Shown in pieces: positions 16,696 to 23,909 of a stretch of DNA of 30,035 nucleotides. Position 1 is the first letter of the stretch, and each line of letters opens with the position of its first letter. The translations under genes were made by a program, and so were the position numbers. The stretch spans positions 1-30,035 of the forward strand of contig JASDSW010000019.1 of assembly GCA_041441555.1 (NCBI GenBank), read 5' to 3'. The notes under the pieces are model-generated. The model was not told where the DNA came from. It worked only from the letters and a program-made list of their open reading frames with translations, and ran no database searches. Origin of the DNA: Pseudaeromonas sp041441555. GTDB taxonomy: Bacteria; Pseudomonadota; Gammaproteobacteria; Enterobacterales; Aeromonadaceae.

Positions 16696-16718
16696 GACTC
16701 CGGCAGGCCACGTAGAAT
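16691..16718 (+). promoter_or_regulatory. Putative sigma-70 promoter of fadL
   Basis: TTGTCG (16691-16696) and TAGAAT (16713-16718) are 16 nt apart and match the -35 and -10 consensus at 4 and 5 of 6 positions. The fadL start is 51 nt downstream of the -10. The -35 lies within the FadR-like site. Confidence 0.5.
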
Positions 16719-16768
16719 CCCGGCCACTTGGGCCTGCGCCCGTCAGTCAACAGGAATTATAACCCCGC

Positions 16769-18073
16769 ATGAAGAAGNNNNNNNNNNAGCATATCCTTGC
16801 CATCACCTTGTCGTCCGTGCTCGCCACGACGGCCTCGCAGCAGGCCGCTGCCGCCGCCTTCAACCTGAACGAACACTCGGCAAGCGGTCTGGGGCGTGCC
16901 TTCGCGGGTGAAGCCGCCATTGCCGACAACGCCGCCGTGCTGGCGCGCAATCCAGCCGCCATGACCCGTTTCAAGGCGATGGAGATGAGCGTAGTCGGCA
17001 CCTACGCGCGCCCCAATATCGATCTGCAAGGCCGGAGTGATGTGCCGGCGCTGGGCATGAGTGCCAACGATCTCGATGCCAACAACATAGCTCCGGATGC
17101 CGTCATTCCGGCCATGTATCTGATCCAGCCCATCAACGATCAGTGGGCCTGGGGGACAGCGCTGTTCACCAACTTTGGTCTCTCCACCGATTTTGAGGAT
17201 GACTACGACGCCGGCCTTATTGGCGGCAAGACCGAACTCATCACCTACAACTTCAACCCGAACCTGGCCTATCGGCTCAACGAACAGTGGAGTTTTGGCG
17301 CCGGGATCTCAGCCATCTATGCCGACGCCACCCTGATCCGTCACGCCGGTGCCACCTCGGCGGCGAACCCGCTGTTGAGTCATGATACGGAGCTGGTCAA
17401 GCTGACCGGGGATACCTGGGGCTGGGGCTGGAACGCCGGCACCCTGTTTGAGTACAACGAGAATCATCGCTGGGGTTTGACCTATCGCTCAGGCACCACC
17501 CTCTCCTTTGATGGTAAATTCAGCGGTCGAGCCGCCGGGGTCAAATCACTCTCTCCGCTGGAATTCAACACCGTCGATGGCTCCTTGGATCTGGAGCTGC
17601 CGGCTATCGCCGAGATCTCCGGTTATCACCGCGTCGCCCCGCAGTTTGCATTGCACTACTCGGTGCAGTGGACCGACTGGAGCGTCTTCAAGGATCTGAC
17701 CGCCACCAGCGACGACTGTAACGATGGCACCGCCGGTCAATGTTTCAGCAAGGATGAGGAGTTCAAGGACAGCTGGCGCTATGCATTGGGCGGAACCTAC
17801 TACCTGGACCCGCAATGGACCCTGCGCGCCGGCATGGCGCTCGACAAGCAGGCCTCGTTCAACACCATCAGCATCCCGGATAGCCAGCGCCTCTGGTACA
17901 GCCTGGGCGGCAGTTACCAAGCTACCGAAGCCCTCAGCCTGGACCTGGGGCTAGCCTACTTGCAAGGCAAGGATGTCACCATCAACGAGAAGCTGACGCC
18001 ACAGACCACCGCGCAATACGATGTGGATGCTTCGGCTTTCCTGGCATCGCTGCAGGCCAATTATCGCTTCTAA
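16769..18073 (+). CDS. fadL: Long-chain fatty acid transporter FadL (outer membrane)
   Basis: FadL is a 14-strand outer-membrane beta-barrel that takes up long-chain fatty acids. The signal peptide region (ILAITLSSVLATTASQQAAAA) precedes the mature N-terminus AFNLNEHSASGLGRAFAGEAAIADNAAVLARNPAAM, which matches the FadL hatch domain including the NPA motif. The central YHRVAPQFALHYSVQWTDWSVF and the C-terminal DASAFLASLQANYRF (ending in Phe, typical for barrel insertion) also fit. The length, 434 with the gap, is usual. Ten Ns at codons 4-7 hide part of the signal peptide; the frame happens to continue across them. The ATG has an AGGA about 14 nt upstream, a rather long spacing. The gene stands alone, with a terminator after it. 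Confidence 0.95.
   Translation: MKKXXXXHILAITLSSVLATTASQQAAAAAFNLNEHSASGLGRAFAGEAAIADNAAVLARNPAAMTRFKAMEMSVVGTYARPNIDLQGRSDVPALGMSANDLDANNIAPDAVIPAMYLIQPINDQWAWGTALFTNFGLSTDFEDDYDAGLIGGKTELITYNFNPNLAYRLNEQWSFGAGISAIYADATLIRHAGATSAANPLLSHDTELVKLTGDTWGWGWNAGTLFEYNENHRWGLTYRSGTTLSFDGKFSGRAAGVKSLSPLEFNTVDGSLDLELPAIAEISGYHRVAPQFALHYSVQWTDWSVFKDLTATSDDCNDGTAGQCFSKDEEFKDSWRYALGGTYYLDPQWTLRAGMALDKQASFNTISIPDSQRLWYSLGGSYQATEALSLDLGLAYLQGKDVTINEKLTPQTTAQYDVDASAFLASLQANYRF
16778..16787. other. Assembly gap (10 Ns) inside fadL
   Basis: Ten unknown bases fall in codons 4-7 of fadL. Ten is often a placeholder length for a scaffold join, so the true distance may differ even though the reading frame is kept here. 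Confidence 0.99.
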
Positions 18074-18129
18074 CCCCGAGTTTTTTCCAAGGGCTCACCC
18101 GCTTCCGCACCGTGAGCCCTCAACACGAG

Positions 18130-18149
18130 AGGGCCATCTGGCCCTTTTT
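18130..18149 (+). terminator. Rho-independent terminator of fadL
   Basis: AGGGCC (18130-18135) pairs with GGCCCT (18140-18145) around ATCT and is followed by five Ts. It lies 57 nt after the fadL stop. Confidence 0.85.
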
Positions 18150-18242
18150 AGTTTCCGGTTGTTCTCTTTTTCTGCAACCGCTTTCCTAAAGTGCCGATGC
18201 CGTCGCTAAATCGACGCCTGGCTATTGCCTCAAACGCCTGCG

Positions 18243-18315
18243 GGCGGCAAATTTGTCACCCATGAGGGCATCACACAACCACAGATATGCCGGTTGTGGC
18301 CGCCGCCAGATAGGA
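18243..18315 (+). other. Possible structured 5' leader of the EAL/HDOD gene
   Basis: An outer stem (GGCGGC 18243-18248 with GCCGCC 18299-18304) encloses a 7-bp stem (CACAACC 18274-18280 with GGTTGTG 18292-18298) and a small CCC/GGG hairpin (18259-18268). The 3' strands of the two larger stems are contiguous, as in a three-way junction. The SD (AGGA, 18312-18315) follows 7 nt later. It matches no riboswitch class I can recognise by eye, and it may simply be chance pairing in GC-rich sequence. Confidence 0.35.
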
Positions 18316-18323
18316 ACAACAAG

Positions 18324-19538
18324 ATGTACTCTTTCGTGGCCAGACAACCCATCCTGGATCAGCATCAGCGCCCTGTGGCTTATGAGCTGCTGTTTCGCGA
18401 GGGGTTGAGTAACCAGTTTCCGAATGTCAGTGCCGAACACGCCACGACATGTCTCATCGCCGAACAATTCTTGAGCCAACCCATTCAGCAGTTGGTGGGG
18501 GAGCATGCCTGTTATATCAACTTCCCCTACAGTCTGATCTTAAACGGCCTCGCCGACTCGCTGCCCGTCGAACAGGTAGTCATCGAGATCCTCGAAGATG
18601 CCGAGCCGGATGAACAGTTATTGGCCAGCGTGATCCGCTTGAAAAATAAAGGTCACCGGTTGGCCCTGGACGACTTCACCCTGGATCCCCGCTGGGAGTC
18701 ATTTCTTCCATACATCGATATCATCAAATTCGATTTTCGCCTGACCAGTCATGAGGAGATTGCCGCATATATTGAGCAGCACAGGAACTCGCATCTGATT
18801 TATCTGGCTGAAAAAGTGGAAACTCATCAGGAGTTCCTGGCCGCGCAGAAGATGGGCTTTTCGCTGTTCCAAGGCTACTTCTTCAGCCGCCCCGAGATCG
18901 TCCAGCGCAAGACGCTATCGGATAGTCAAATTACGGTGATGCAACTGCTCAAAGAGGTCAACTCACCCGATCTCGATTACGAGCGAATCGAGGCGCTGCT
19001 TAACCGGGACCTGACGCTGGCCTACAAGCTGATGCGCTACGTCAACAACCTGCGCTACAAGGCCACGCAACCCATCACCTCATTCCGTCACGCCACCATC
19101 TTCCTTGGCCAACAGGAGATGCGCCGTTTTGTCTCCCTGGTCAGTGCCACCAGTGGCGGGGAAAATAAATCCACCGAACTCTATCGGATGAGCCTGATCC
19201 GCGGGCGTTTCTGCGAACTACTCTCCCTGCATCGCCAAGGGTGGACCGATCCATCGGAAGCATTCCTATGTGGTCTATTTTCGCTGCTGGAAGCCATCTT
19301 GGATCAACCCTTCGCGGAAATTCTGGCGCAGATCCCGTTGTCGGACGCCATCAAGCAGGCGCTCTTGGAAAAACGGGGCGAATTGGCGTTCTACTTGGCC
19401 TTCGTCACCGATTATGAACAGCTCAACTGGGAGCGGCTCAAATTGCGAGCCGATAAGATGAGTCTCTCGGAAAAAGAGGCCATCGGGCTATTTATGGAAT
19501 CCACACAGTGGGCCGATCAGGTGATGTCCAATCATTAA
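18324..19538 (+). CDS. EAL and HDOD domain signalling protein
   Basis: This 404-residue protein has the YuxH-type architecture: an N-terminal EAL domain (about 1-195) and a C-terminal HDOD domain (about 200-390). EAL domains hydrolyse or bind cyclic di-GMP. Here the motif is YELLFR (Glu21), with Asn66, EILE (Glu88), DDF (Asp116-Asp117), IKFD (Lys135), AEKVE (Glu166) and FQGYFFSRP (Gln183) kept. The loop-6 DFGTG motif is replaced by DFTLD, so catalytic activity is uncertain and a binding or regulatory role is possible. I placed the start at the ATG at 18324 because it has AGGA 8 nt upstream and begins the domain directly (MYSFVARQPILD); the frame runs back to 18225 without family sequence. The gene is single and followed by a terminator. 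Confidence 0.92.
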   Translation: MYSFVARQPILDQHQRPVAYELLFREGLSNQFPNVSAEHATTCLIAEQFLSQPIQQLVGEHACYINFPYSLILNGLADSLPVEQVVIEILEDAEPDEQLLASVIRLKNKGHRLALDDFTLDPRWESFLPYIDIIKFDFRLTSHEEIAAYIEQHRNSHLIYLAEKVETHQEFLAAQKMGFSLFQGYFFSRPEIVQRKTLSDSQITVMQLLKEVNSPDLDYERIEALLNRDLTLAYKLMRYVNNLRYKATQPITSFRHATIFLGQQEMRRFVSLVSATSGGENKSTELYRMSLIRGRFCELLSLHRQGWTDPSEAFLCGLFSLLEAILDQPFAEILAQIPLSDAIKQALLEKRGELAFYLAFVTDYEQLNWERLKLRADKMSLSEKEAIGLFMESTQWADQVMSNH

Positions 19539-19553
19539 TCTGAGATTTTTATC

Positions 19554-19576
19554 AGGGGCCTATCGGGCCCCTTTTT
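19554..19576 (+). terminator. Rho-independent terminator of the EAL/HDOD gene
   Basis: AGGGGCC (19554-19560) pairs with GGCCCCT (19566-19572) around TATCG, followed by five Ts. It stands 15 nt after the stop and separates this gene from convergent tdk. Confidence 0.88.
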
Positions 19577-19588
19577 ATTGGTCTCGGT

Positions 19589-20182
19589 TTAAACAAGCAT
19601 CGGTTTGAAGGCCAACCCCTGCAGATAATGTTTGCGACATAACGAGACATATTTATCATGGCCACCGATTTCGACCTGAGCACCATCGCGCAATACCTCG
19701 CCACTGCTGGCCACTCTAGCGTTCATATGGGCCTTGTTGCCACACCAGCAAATACTCTTGAGCTCCTCGACTTTATCGGCCAAGCAGAGCAGATGATAAG
19801 AACCTTCAAACAGCTCGCCCCGAAAATCACTTTTTAAACCGTAGGCGATCACCGGAATATTCAACTCATCGACAATGCGCGCCAATTGATATACCTGCTC
19901 CCGGCTGAGAAACTGAGCCTCATCCACGATAAACACATCCAGACTCTGCTGGGCATGGCGCTGTTCGACAATTAGGAAGAGATCGCTGGCTGCGGTGAAA
20001 ACATCTGCCTGCAACTCCAATCCTACGCGCGCGGTGATCACCCCCACCCCAAAACGATCATCGATGGCCGGCGTCATGGCATAGGGGGTCATTCCCCGCT
20101 CACAATAGTTGAAATGAGCTTGAATCAATTGGGTCGATTTGCCGGAATTCATTGCGGCAAATTTGTAATGCAGTGACGCCAT
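19589..20182 (-). CDS. tdk: Thymidine kinase
   Basis: Tdk phosphorylates thymidine and deoxyuridine with ATP in pyrimidine salvage. The 197-residue product is a type II (TK1-like) enzyme: P-loop AAMNSGKS (9-16), NYCERGM, IDDRFG, the Walker-B-like VFIVDEAQFL, YGLKSDFRGELFEGS (lasso and base-binding region), and zinc ligands ICWCG and CRKH. The frame extends to 20248, but the ATG at 20182 has a strong GGAGG about 6 nt upstream and matches the E. coli N-terminus (MAQLYFYYSAMNAGKST), so it is preferred. It is convergent with the EAL/HDOD gene and divergent from the H-NS gene. Confidence 0.97.
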   Translation of the reverse strand: MASLHYKFAAMNSGKSTQLIQAHFNYCERGMTPYAMTPAIDDRFGVGVITARVGLELQADVFTAASDLFLIVEQRHAQQSLDVFIVDEAQFLSREQVYQLARIVDELNIPVIAYGLKSDFRGELFEGSYHLLCLADKVEELKSICWCGNKAHMNARVASSGEVLRDGAQVEIGGHDKYVSLCRKHYLQGLAFKPMLV

Positions 20183-20496
20183 AGCGCTCCTCCTGAAACA
20201 GTTCGCGTATGATGCCAGAATCCGTTTTGATCGCGTAGTCTCATCCACCCAGACCGCTTAACCAGGCAGCGCCACCATCAAATTACCGCGCTTCATCCCG
20301 GTCAACTGCCTGTTTTTGGATACAAAAGAGGCCTAATATTCGGATGAAGATCTCATATTCACGACTCGACAATGAGCTGGCAGCTTATTTGTAGAGACGG
20401 GATAGCAAAGGTTGGTTTGTTTATGCAAACCATCACTCGAAATGGATTGTTTGTGATTGGAATATGGATAATTCAATTCTAGGAGTGTCATCCTGT

Positions 20497-20505
20497 TGGT
20501 ATAAT
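20497..20505 (+). promoter_or_regulatory. Extended -10 promoter candidate for the H-NS gene
   Basis: TGGTATAAT is a perfect extended -10 element (TGnTATAAT). The -35 position is poor, which such promoters tolerate. It would give a 5' UTR of roughly 90 nt. Confidence 0.5.
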
Positions 20506-20517
20506 TAATATCCATGC

Positions 20518-20545
20518 TTGACAATTTATTTTCTCGATATACATT
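20518..20545 (+). promoter_or_regulatory. Second promoter candidate for the H-NS gene
   Basis: A perfect -35 TTGACA (20518-20523) is followed after 16 nt by TACATT (4 of 6 matches to the -10). Transcription would start about 50 nt before the ATG. Confidence 0.45.
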
Positions 20546-20601
20546 GCATTAATATTGAATCATCATAATAATTAGCCTAAATCCTGTTAAGTGAGACCAT
20601 C

Positions 20602-21009
20602 ATGACCGATTTTCTGAAAGTACTGCTCAATATCCGCAGCCTGCGTGCTGTTGCCCGTGACCTGACTTTGGAACAGCTCGAAGAAGGTCTCGCTAAACTG
20701 ACCGCGATCGTCGAAGAACGCCGTAATGACGAAGCCGAAGACCGTAAGTCACGCGAAGAGCGGGAACGTAAGATCTCTGAATATATGAATATGCTGCGCG
20801 CAGATGGCATCGATCCGGCCGAGCTGTTCCCTGTTGGTGTTGCCGCTGCCGAAAAGAGCACCAAACGTGCTCCGCGTCCGCCCAAGTATCAGTATGTTGA
20901 TGAAAATGGCGAACAACGTACTTGGACCGGCCAAGGTCGTCAGCCGTTGGCTATTCGCAACGCCATCGAAACTCAAGGCAAGAGCCTTGAAGATTTCTTG
21001 ATTAAATAA
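20602..21009 (+). CDS. hns: H-NS family nucleoid-associated protein
   Basis: H-NS family proteins coat AT-rich DNA and silence transcription, especially of acquired genes. The 135-residue product has the N-terminal helical oligomerisation region (MTDFLKVLLNIRSLRAVARDLTLEQLEEGLAKL, then a charged coiled coil to about residue 65). A linker rich in Lys, Arg and Pro follows (about 80-95). The C-terminal DNA-binding domain is YQYVDENGEQRTWTGQGRQP, whose TWTGQGRQP (107-115) contains the minor-groove-binding QGR. The length is that of E. coli H-NS (137) and StpA. The start is the only ATG before the conserved N-terminus. The codons are AT-richer than in neighbouring genes, and an intrinsic terminator follows. 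Confidence 0.96.
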   Translation: MTDFLKVLLNIRSLRAVARDLTLEQLEEGLAKLTAIVEERRNDEAEDRKSREERERKISEYMNMLRADGIDPAELFPVGVAAAEKSTKRAPRPPKYQYVDENGEQRTWTGQGRQPLAIRNAIETQGKSLEDFLIK

Positions 21010-21023
21010 GCATTCTGCGATTC

Positions 21024-21048
21024 AAAGGGGCTGAGGCCCCTTTTTTTT
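21024..21048 (+). terminator. Rho-independent terminator of hns
   Basis: AAAGGGGC (21024-21031) pairs with GCCCCTTT (21036-21043) around TGAG, in a run of eight Ts (21041-21048). It begins 14 nt after the stop. Confidence 0.93.
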
Positions 21049-21085
21049 ATGACCCATTTCAATTCTCGGAGATAGGTGACCCAGC

Positions 21086-21652
21086 ATGCCACTCCTGCGT
21101 TATTTTCCCCTTGTGCTGGCCTGTGTTATCACCCTCATCCTCCAGGCTCTCTCCTCCGCTGAATTTCCCATCGTCTACATCCGCTCGGCCATATTGGCTG
21201 GAGAGTGGTGGCGTTTATTCTTCGGCGGCTGGATCCACCACAATCTCGTTCACCTAGTGATGAATCTGCTGGCTCTGTGCCTCATCTGGCTTCTGCTGAG
21301 CCGTCATCGCCCCCCCTGGTGTTGCCTGTTTTTACTGAGCATCCAGGTCGTGATGGTCGATCTGGCGCTGCTGCTCTTCAGCCCGATGACCGAATACTAC
21401 TGGGGGCTGTCTGGGGCACTACACGGCCTGTTTGCCCTCGCCGCATTGGATCTCATCGTCCAGAAGGAGAAGCAAGGCTGGTGGTGGCTGTTGGGCTTGC
21501 TGGCCAAGCTGCTCTGGGATTCGGTGCACACCGATAGTTGGACCAGCGAATTGATCGCCACCCGGGTTCACGCCGAATCACATTGGCTGGGCGCGATCAG
21601 CGGAATGGTCATCGGACTATTACTGGTCGGCTGGCGGAGGTGGAAGCAATGA
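21086..21652 (+). CDS. rrtA: Rhombosortase (rhomboid-family intramembrane protease)
   Basis: Rhombosortases are rhomboid-type serine proteases thought to process proteins with a C-terminal GlyGly-CTERM tail, many of them exported by type II secretion. The 188-residue product is almost entirely hydrophobic with about six membrane segments. It has the rhomboid landmarks HNLVHLVMNLLAL, catalytic GLSGALHG (Ser109) and the second catalytic residue in ESHWLGAISG (His166). It lacks the extra domains of longer rhomboids, which fits the compact rhombosortase subfamily. The ATG has AGGTGA 6 nt upstream. No GlyGly-CTERM protein is encoded in this window, so substrates must lie elsewhere. Confidence 0.88.
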   Translation: MPLLRYFPLVLACVITLILQALSSAEFPIVYIRSAILAGEWWRLFFGGWIHHNLVHLVMNLLALCLIWLLLSRHRPPWCCLFLLSIQVVMVDLALLLFSPMTEYYWGLSGALHGLFALAALDLIVQKEKQGWWWLLGLLAKLLWDSVHTDSWTSELIATRVHAESHWLGAISGMVIGLLLVGWRRWKQ

Positions 21653-21669
21653 GGGAGCTGCGCTCCCTC
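21651..21669. terminator. Hairpin between rrtA and pyrF, possible bidirectional terminator
   Basis: GAGGGAGC (21651-21658) pairs perfectly with GCTCCCTC (21662-21669) and overlaps the rrtA stop codon. It lies between convergent genes. Neither strand has a good T-run after it, so termination is uncertain. Confidence 0.45.
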
Positions 21670-21699
21670 ACTTCGCTAACATACGCGACGAAGGGGGCG

Positions 21700-22395
21700 C
21701 TAGGCCAGCGATTGGTTGATAGCCTGCAGGGTCGCCGCCGGATCGGCAGCTTGGGTGATGGGACGCCCAATCACCAGATAGTCAGAGCCTTGCGCGCAGG
21801 CCTCGACAGGGGTCAACACCCGCCGTTGATCACCCAACTCGGCGCCCGCAGGTCGGATCCCTGGGGTGATCAGTTTGAACTCGTGCCCCAGATGCGACTT
21901 CAGCAGCGCCGCCTCCTGCGCCGAACAAACCACGCCATCCAGCCCAGCCTCCTTGGTCAAGGAGGCCAGACGAAGAACGTGTTCCTGCAAGCTTCCTGCG
22001 ACACCCACTCGGGTCAGCTCATCCTGCTCCATGCTGGTCAACACGGTCACCGCAATGAGATAAGGTGCCCGCTCACTATAGGGTTGCAATGCCTCTTTGG
22101 CTGCCATCATCATGCGCAGACCACCCGAAGCATGCACGTTCACCATCCAGACACCCAGCTCTGCACTCGCAGCCACCGCCTTGGCAACTGTATTCGGAAT
22201 ATCATGAAACTTCAGATCCAAGAAAACATCGAATCCCTTTTCGACCAAAGAACGCACGAATGCAGGGCCAAATGATGAAAACATCTCCTTACCCACTTTC
22301 AATCGGCACAATTCTGGCGTGACGCGAGCAACAAAAGCCAGTGCATCGGCTTCCTTTGCATAATCAAGGGCAACGATAACCTTAGGTTCCTGCAT
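21700..22395 (-). CDS. pyrF: Orotidine 5'-phosphate decarboxylase
   Basis: PyrF makes UMP from OMP, the last step of de novo pyrimidine synthesis. The 231-residue product shows IVALDYA, LKVGKEMF, the catalytic DLKFHDIPNTV (Asp and Lys of the charged tetrad), MVNVHASGG and the phosphate-binding region TPGIRPAG with GSDYLVIGRPIT. I chose the ATG at 22395, with GGGAG 5 nt upstream, over an ATG four codons earlier. The SD sits at the end of lapB, whose stop lies 11 nt before, so translation of pyrF is probably coupled to lapB. The order lapA-lapB-pyrF is the same as in E. coli. Confidence 0.97.
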   Translation of the reverse strand: MQEPKVIVALDYAKEADALAFVARVTPELCRLKVGKEMFSSFGPAFVRSLVEKGFDVFLDLKFHDIPNTVAKAVAASAELGVWMVNVHASGGLRMMMAAKEALQPYSERAPYLIAVTVLTSMEQDELTRVGVAGSLQEHVLRLASLTKEAGLDGVVCSAQEAALLKSHLGHEFKLITPGIRPAGAELGDQRRVLTPVEACAQGSDYLVIGRPITQAADPAATLQAINQSLA

Positions 22396-22406
22396 TACAA
22401 CTCCCA

Positions 22407-23570
22407 TTACTCACCATCCAATCCACGGATAGGTTTAATACTGGCCCAATGCTTACACGATGGGCATTGCCAAAAAATGATCTTGCTGGAAAAGCCACAA
22501 TGAGTGCAGCGATAAATCGGTTTGATAGCGATCTGCTTTTCCACCAGACTCTTGAGCAAGCCAATACTTTCCTTGGCTTGGGTATTATCTAAATCCGCCA
22601 GGCGATAATCCATCAGGCGAGAAAATGCTCGCATCGTCGGATTGCGTTTCAATTCAGTCAGGATGAGTTTTTCAGCAACCTCCGCCCCACTCTCCTCTTG
22701 CAACAGATCAGCCAGGGCCAATGCCACCCGCGTGGACGATGACTGTTCCAGCCATAACAACAAGAGTTGTTTATAGCGAGGCTCGGTCGGCGTAAAACAA
22801 CGTTGCAACAACGGTAACGCTTCCGAGATCAAATCAGGATCCTGCTGTCCGATGGTTTCTAATATGCTGACAGCCGCCGATATCTCATCCCGTCGAATAT
22901 AGATCTCGGCCAGTCGTAATGAGGCTCTCGTACAACGTTCATCCAGGCTGAGGGCCTTCTTCAAGCGACTGATAGCTTGTTTATCCTGCAAGTTTTGAAT
23001 ATCTAGTTCAGCCAACTCGCAATAATAATTTGCCAGAGGAGACAGAATTGTCTCACCGAGGCGTTTGCGACAACGCATCGCCACATCGATAGCTTTTTCC
23101 CAATCCCGTAACTGCTGATAAACCGAGATCAGCAATTGGGCAGCATCGACCTCATGTTCATCGTGTTGTACGAGTTCGCAGAGAATTGTTTCAGCGCGAT
23201 CGAGCAAACCGGCTGCAATAAAGTCTCGAGCCAGCTCCAGCATCGACAAGTTTCTCTGTTCGATCGTGAGACTGGGACGGGCAATCAAATTTTGATGAAT
23301 ACGAATGGCACGGTCGACCTCTCCGCGTTGCCGGAACAGATTACCCAGCGCCAGGTGAGTTTCCAGCGTTTCATCGTCAACCTGTAGCAGCTCAATAAAT
23401 AGATCAACCGCCTTGTCGGGTTGTTCCGACAGCAGGAAATTAATGCCCGCAACATAGTTGCGCGAGAGCTTATGGCTGGAACGCTCGTTATCCAATCGGG
23501 CACCACGTTGCCCCATGTACCATCCGTAGGCAGCAGCAACTGGTAACAGCAAAAATAGAAGTTCGAGCAT
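22407..23570 (-). CDS. lapB: Lipopolysaccharide assembly protein LapB
   Basis: LapB (YciM) is an inner-membrane-anchored TPR protein that, with FtsH, controls turnover of LpxC and so the rate of LPS synthesis. The 387-residue product (E. coli 389) has an N-terminal membrane anchor (LELLFLLLPVAAAYGWYMG). About nine TPR-type helix pairs follow, and then a C-terminal rubredoxin-like zinc knuckle with Cys355-x2-Cys358 and Cys369-x2-Cys372 (RCTHCGF, WQCPSCKHW). The ATG overlaps the lapA stop in ATTAATG, a coupled arrangement. This is a confident call on motifs, size and neighbours. Confidence 0.97.
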   Translation of the reverse strand: MLELLFLLLPVAAAYGWYMGQRGARLDNERSSHKLSRNYVAGINFLLSEQPDKAVDLFIELLQVDDETLETHLALGNLFRQRGEVDRAIRIHQNLIARPSLTIEQRNLSMLELARDFIAAGLLDRAETILCELVQHDEHEVDAAQLLISVYQQLRDWEKAIDVAMRCRKRLGETILSPLANYYCELAELDIQNLQDKQAISRLKKALSLDERCTRASLRLAEIYIRRDEISAAVSILETIGQQDPDLISEALPLLQRCFTPTEPRYKQLLLLWLEQSSSTRVALALADLLQEESGAEVAEKLILTELKRNPTMRAFSRLMDYRLADLDNTQAKESIGLLKSLVEKQIAIKPIYRCTHCGFSSKIIFWQCPSCKHWASIKPIRGLDGE

Positions 23571-23869
23571 TAATCCTTCACTGGTGGTTCAGCCGCAATT
23601 GCCTCAAAACGGCGCAGTGCAGCGGTTTGAGCAGCCACTTTTTTTCGCAATGCGCGAAGCTGGAACCGGCTACGGATCAGCAGATAACTACTCATGGCCA
23701 AGCCGATCAGTAGTCCAGAAAAAAACCAGCCTACCATCAACGACGACAGATGGAATTCTCCTTGGGCCAGCAGGTAATTAAATTGCACCGAGACACCATT
23801 CTCGGCCCCCAGGGTCAATGCGACGGCAATCACGACCACAAGAAAAATAACAGTGAACAAGGCTCGCAC
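23570..23869 (-). CDS. lapA: Lipopolysaccharide assembly protein LapA
   Basis: LapA is a small inner-membrane protein (99 residues, E. coli 102) that works with LapB in LPS assembly. It has two membrane segments (about 3-21 and 42-64), the family motif VSVQFNYLLAQGEFHLSSL between them, and a cytoplasmic coiled-coil tail (RSRFQLRALRKKVAAQTAALRR). The start codon is GTG at 23869, with GAGGGG 5 nt upstream; no ATG fits the family N-terminus. It lies 40 nt after ihfB and overlaps lapB by one base. Confidence 0.95.
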   Translation of the reverse strand: MRALFTVIFLVVVIAVALTLGAENGVSVQFNYLLAQGEFHLSSLMVGWFFSGLLIGLAMSSYLLIRSRFQLRALRKKVAAQTAALRRFEAIAAEPPVKD

Positions 23870-23909
23870 AGCAACCCCTCAATTCGTCGACGATGTAGTG
23901 GATGCGTTG

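Larger units (their letters stand above)
20183..20601. promoter_or_regulatory. AT-rich intergenic region between tdk and the H-NS gene
   Basis: No convincing gene lies in these 419 nt. From about 20330 onward the sequence becomes clearly AT-rich, unlike its GC-rich surroundings. It contains a small inverted repeat (GGTTTG 20414-20419, CAAACC 20426-20431) and the two promoter candidates listed separately. AT-rich curved DNA in front of an H-NS gene suggests autoregulation by H-NS binding, as known for E. coli hns; that is inference here. The tdk promoter must lie in the GC-richer left part. Confidence 0.5.

Noticed and set aside
18187..18213. A flagellar sigma-28-like promoter (TAAA ... ) before the EAL/HDOD gene
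   Set aside because: TAAA is present, but the sequence 15 nt later does not match GCCGATAA.
18225..18323. A class I c-di-GMP (GEMM) riboswitch in front of the EAL/HDOD gene
   Set aside because: The conserved GEMM elements are not visible; only generic stems can be drawn.
20333..20524. A 63-residue open frame on the minus strand in the AT-rich region before hns
   Set aside because: No SD, no recognisable sequence, and it overlaps the promoter elements of hns.
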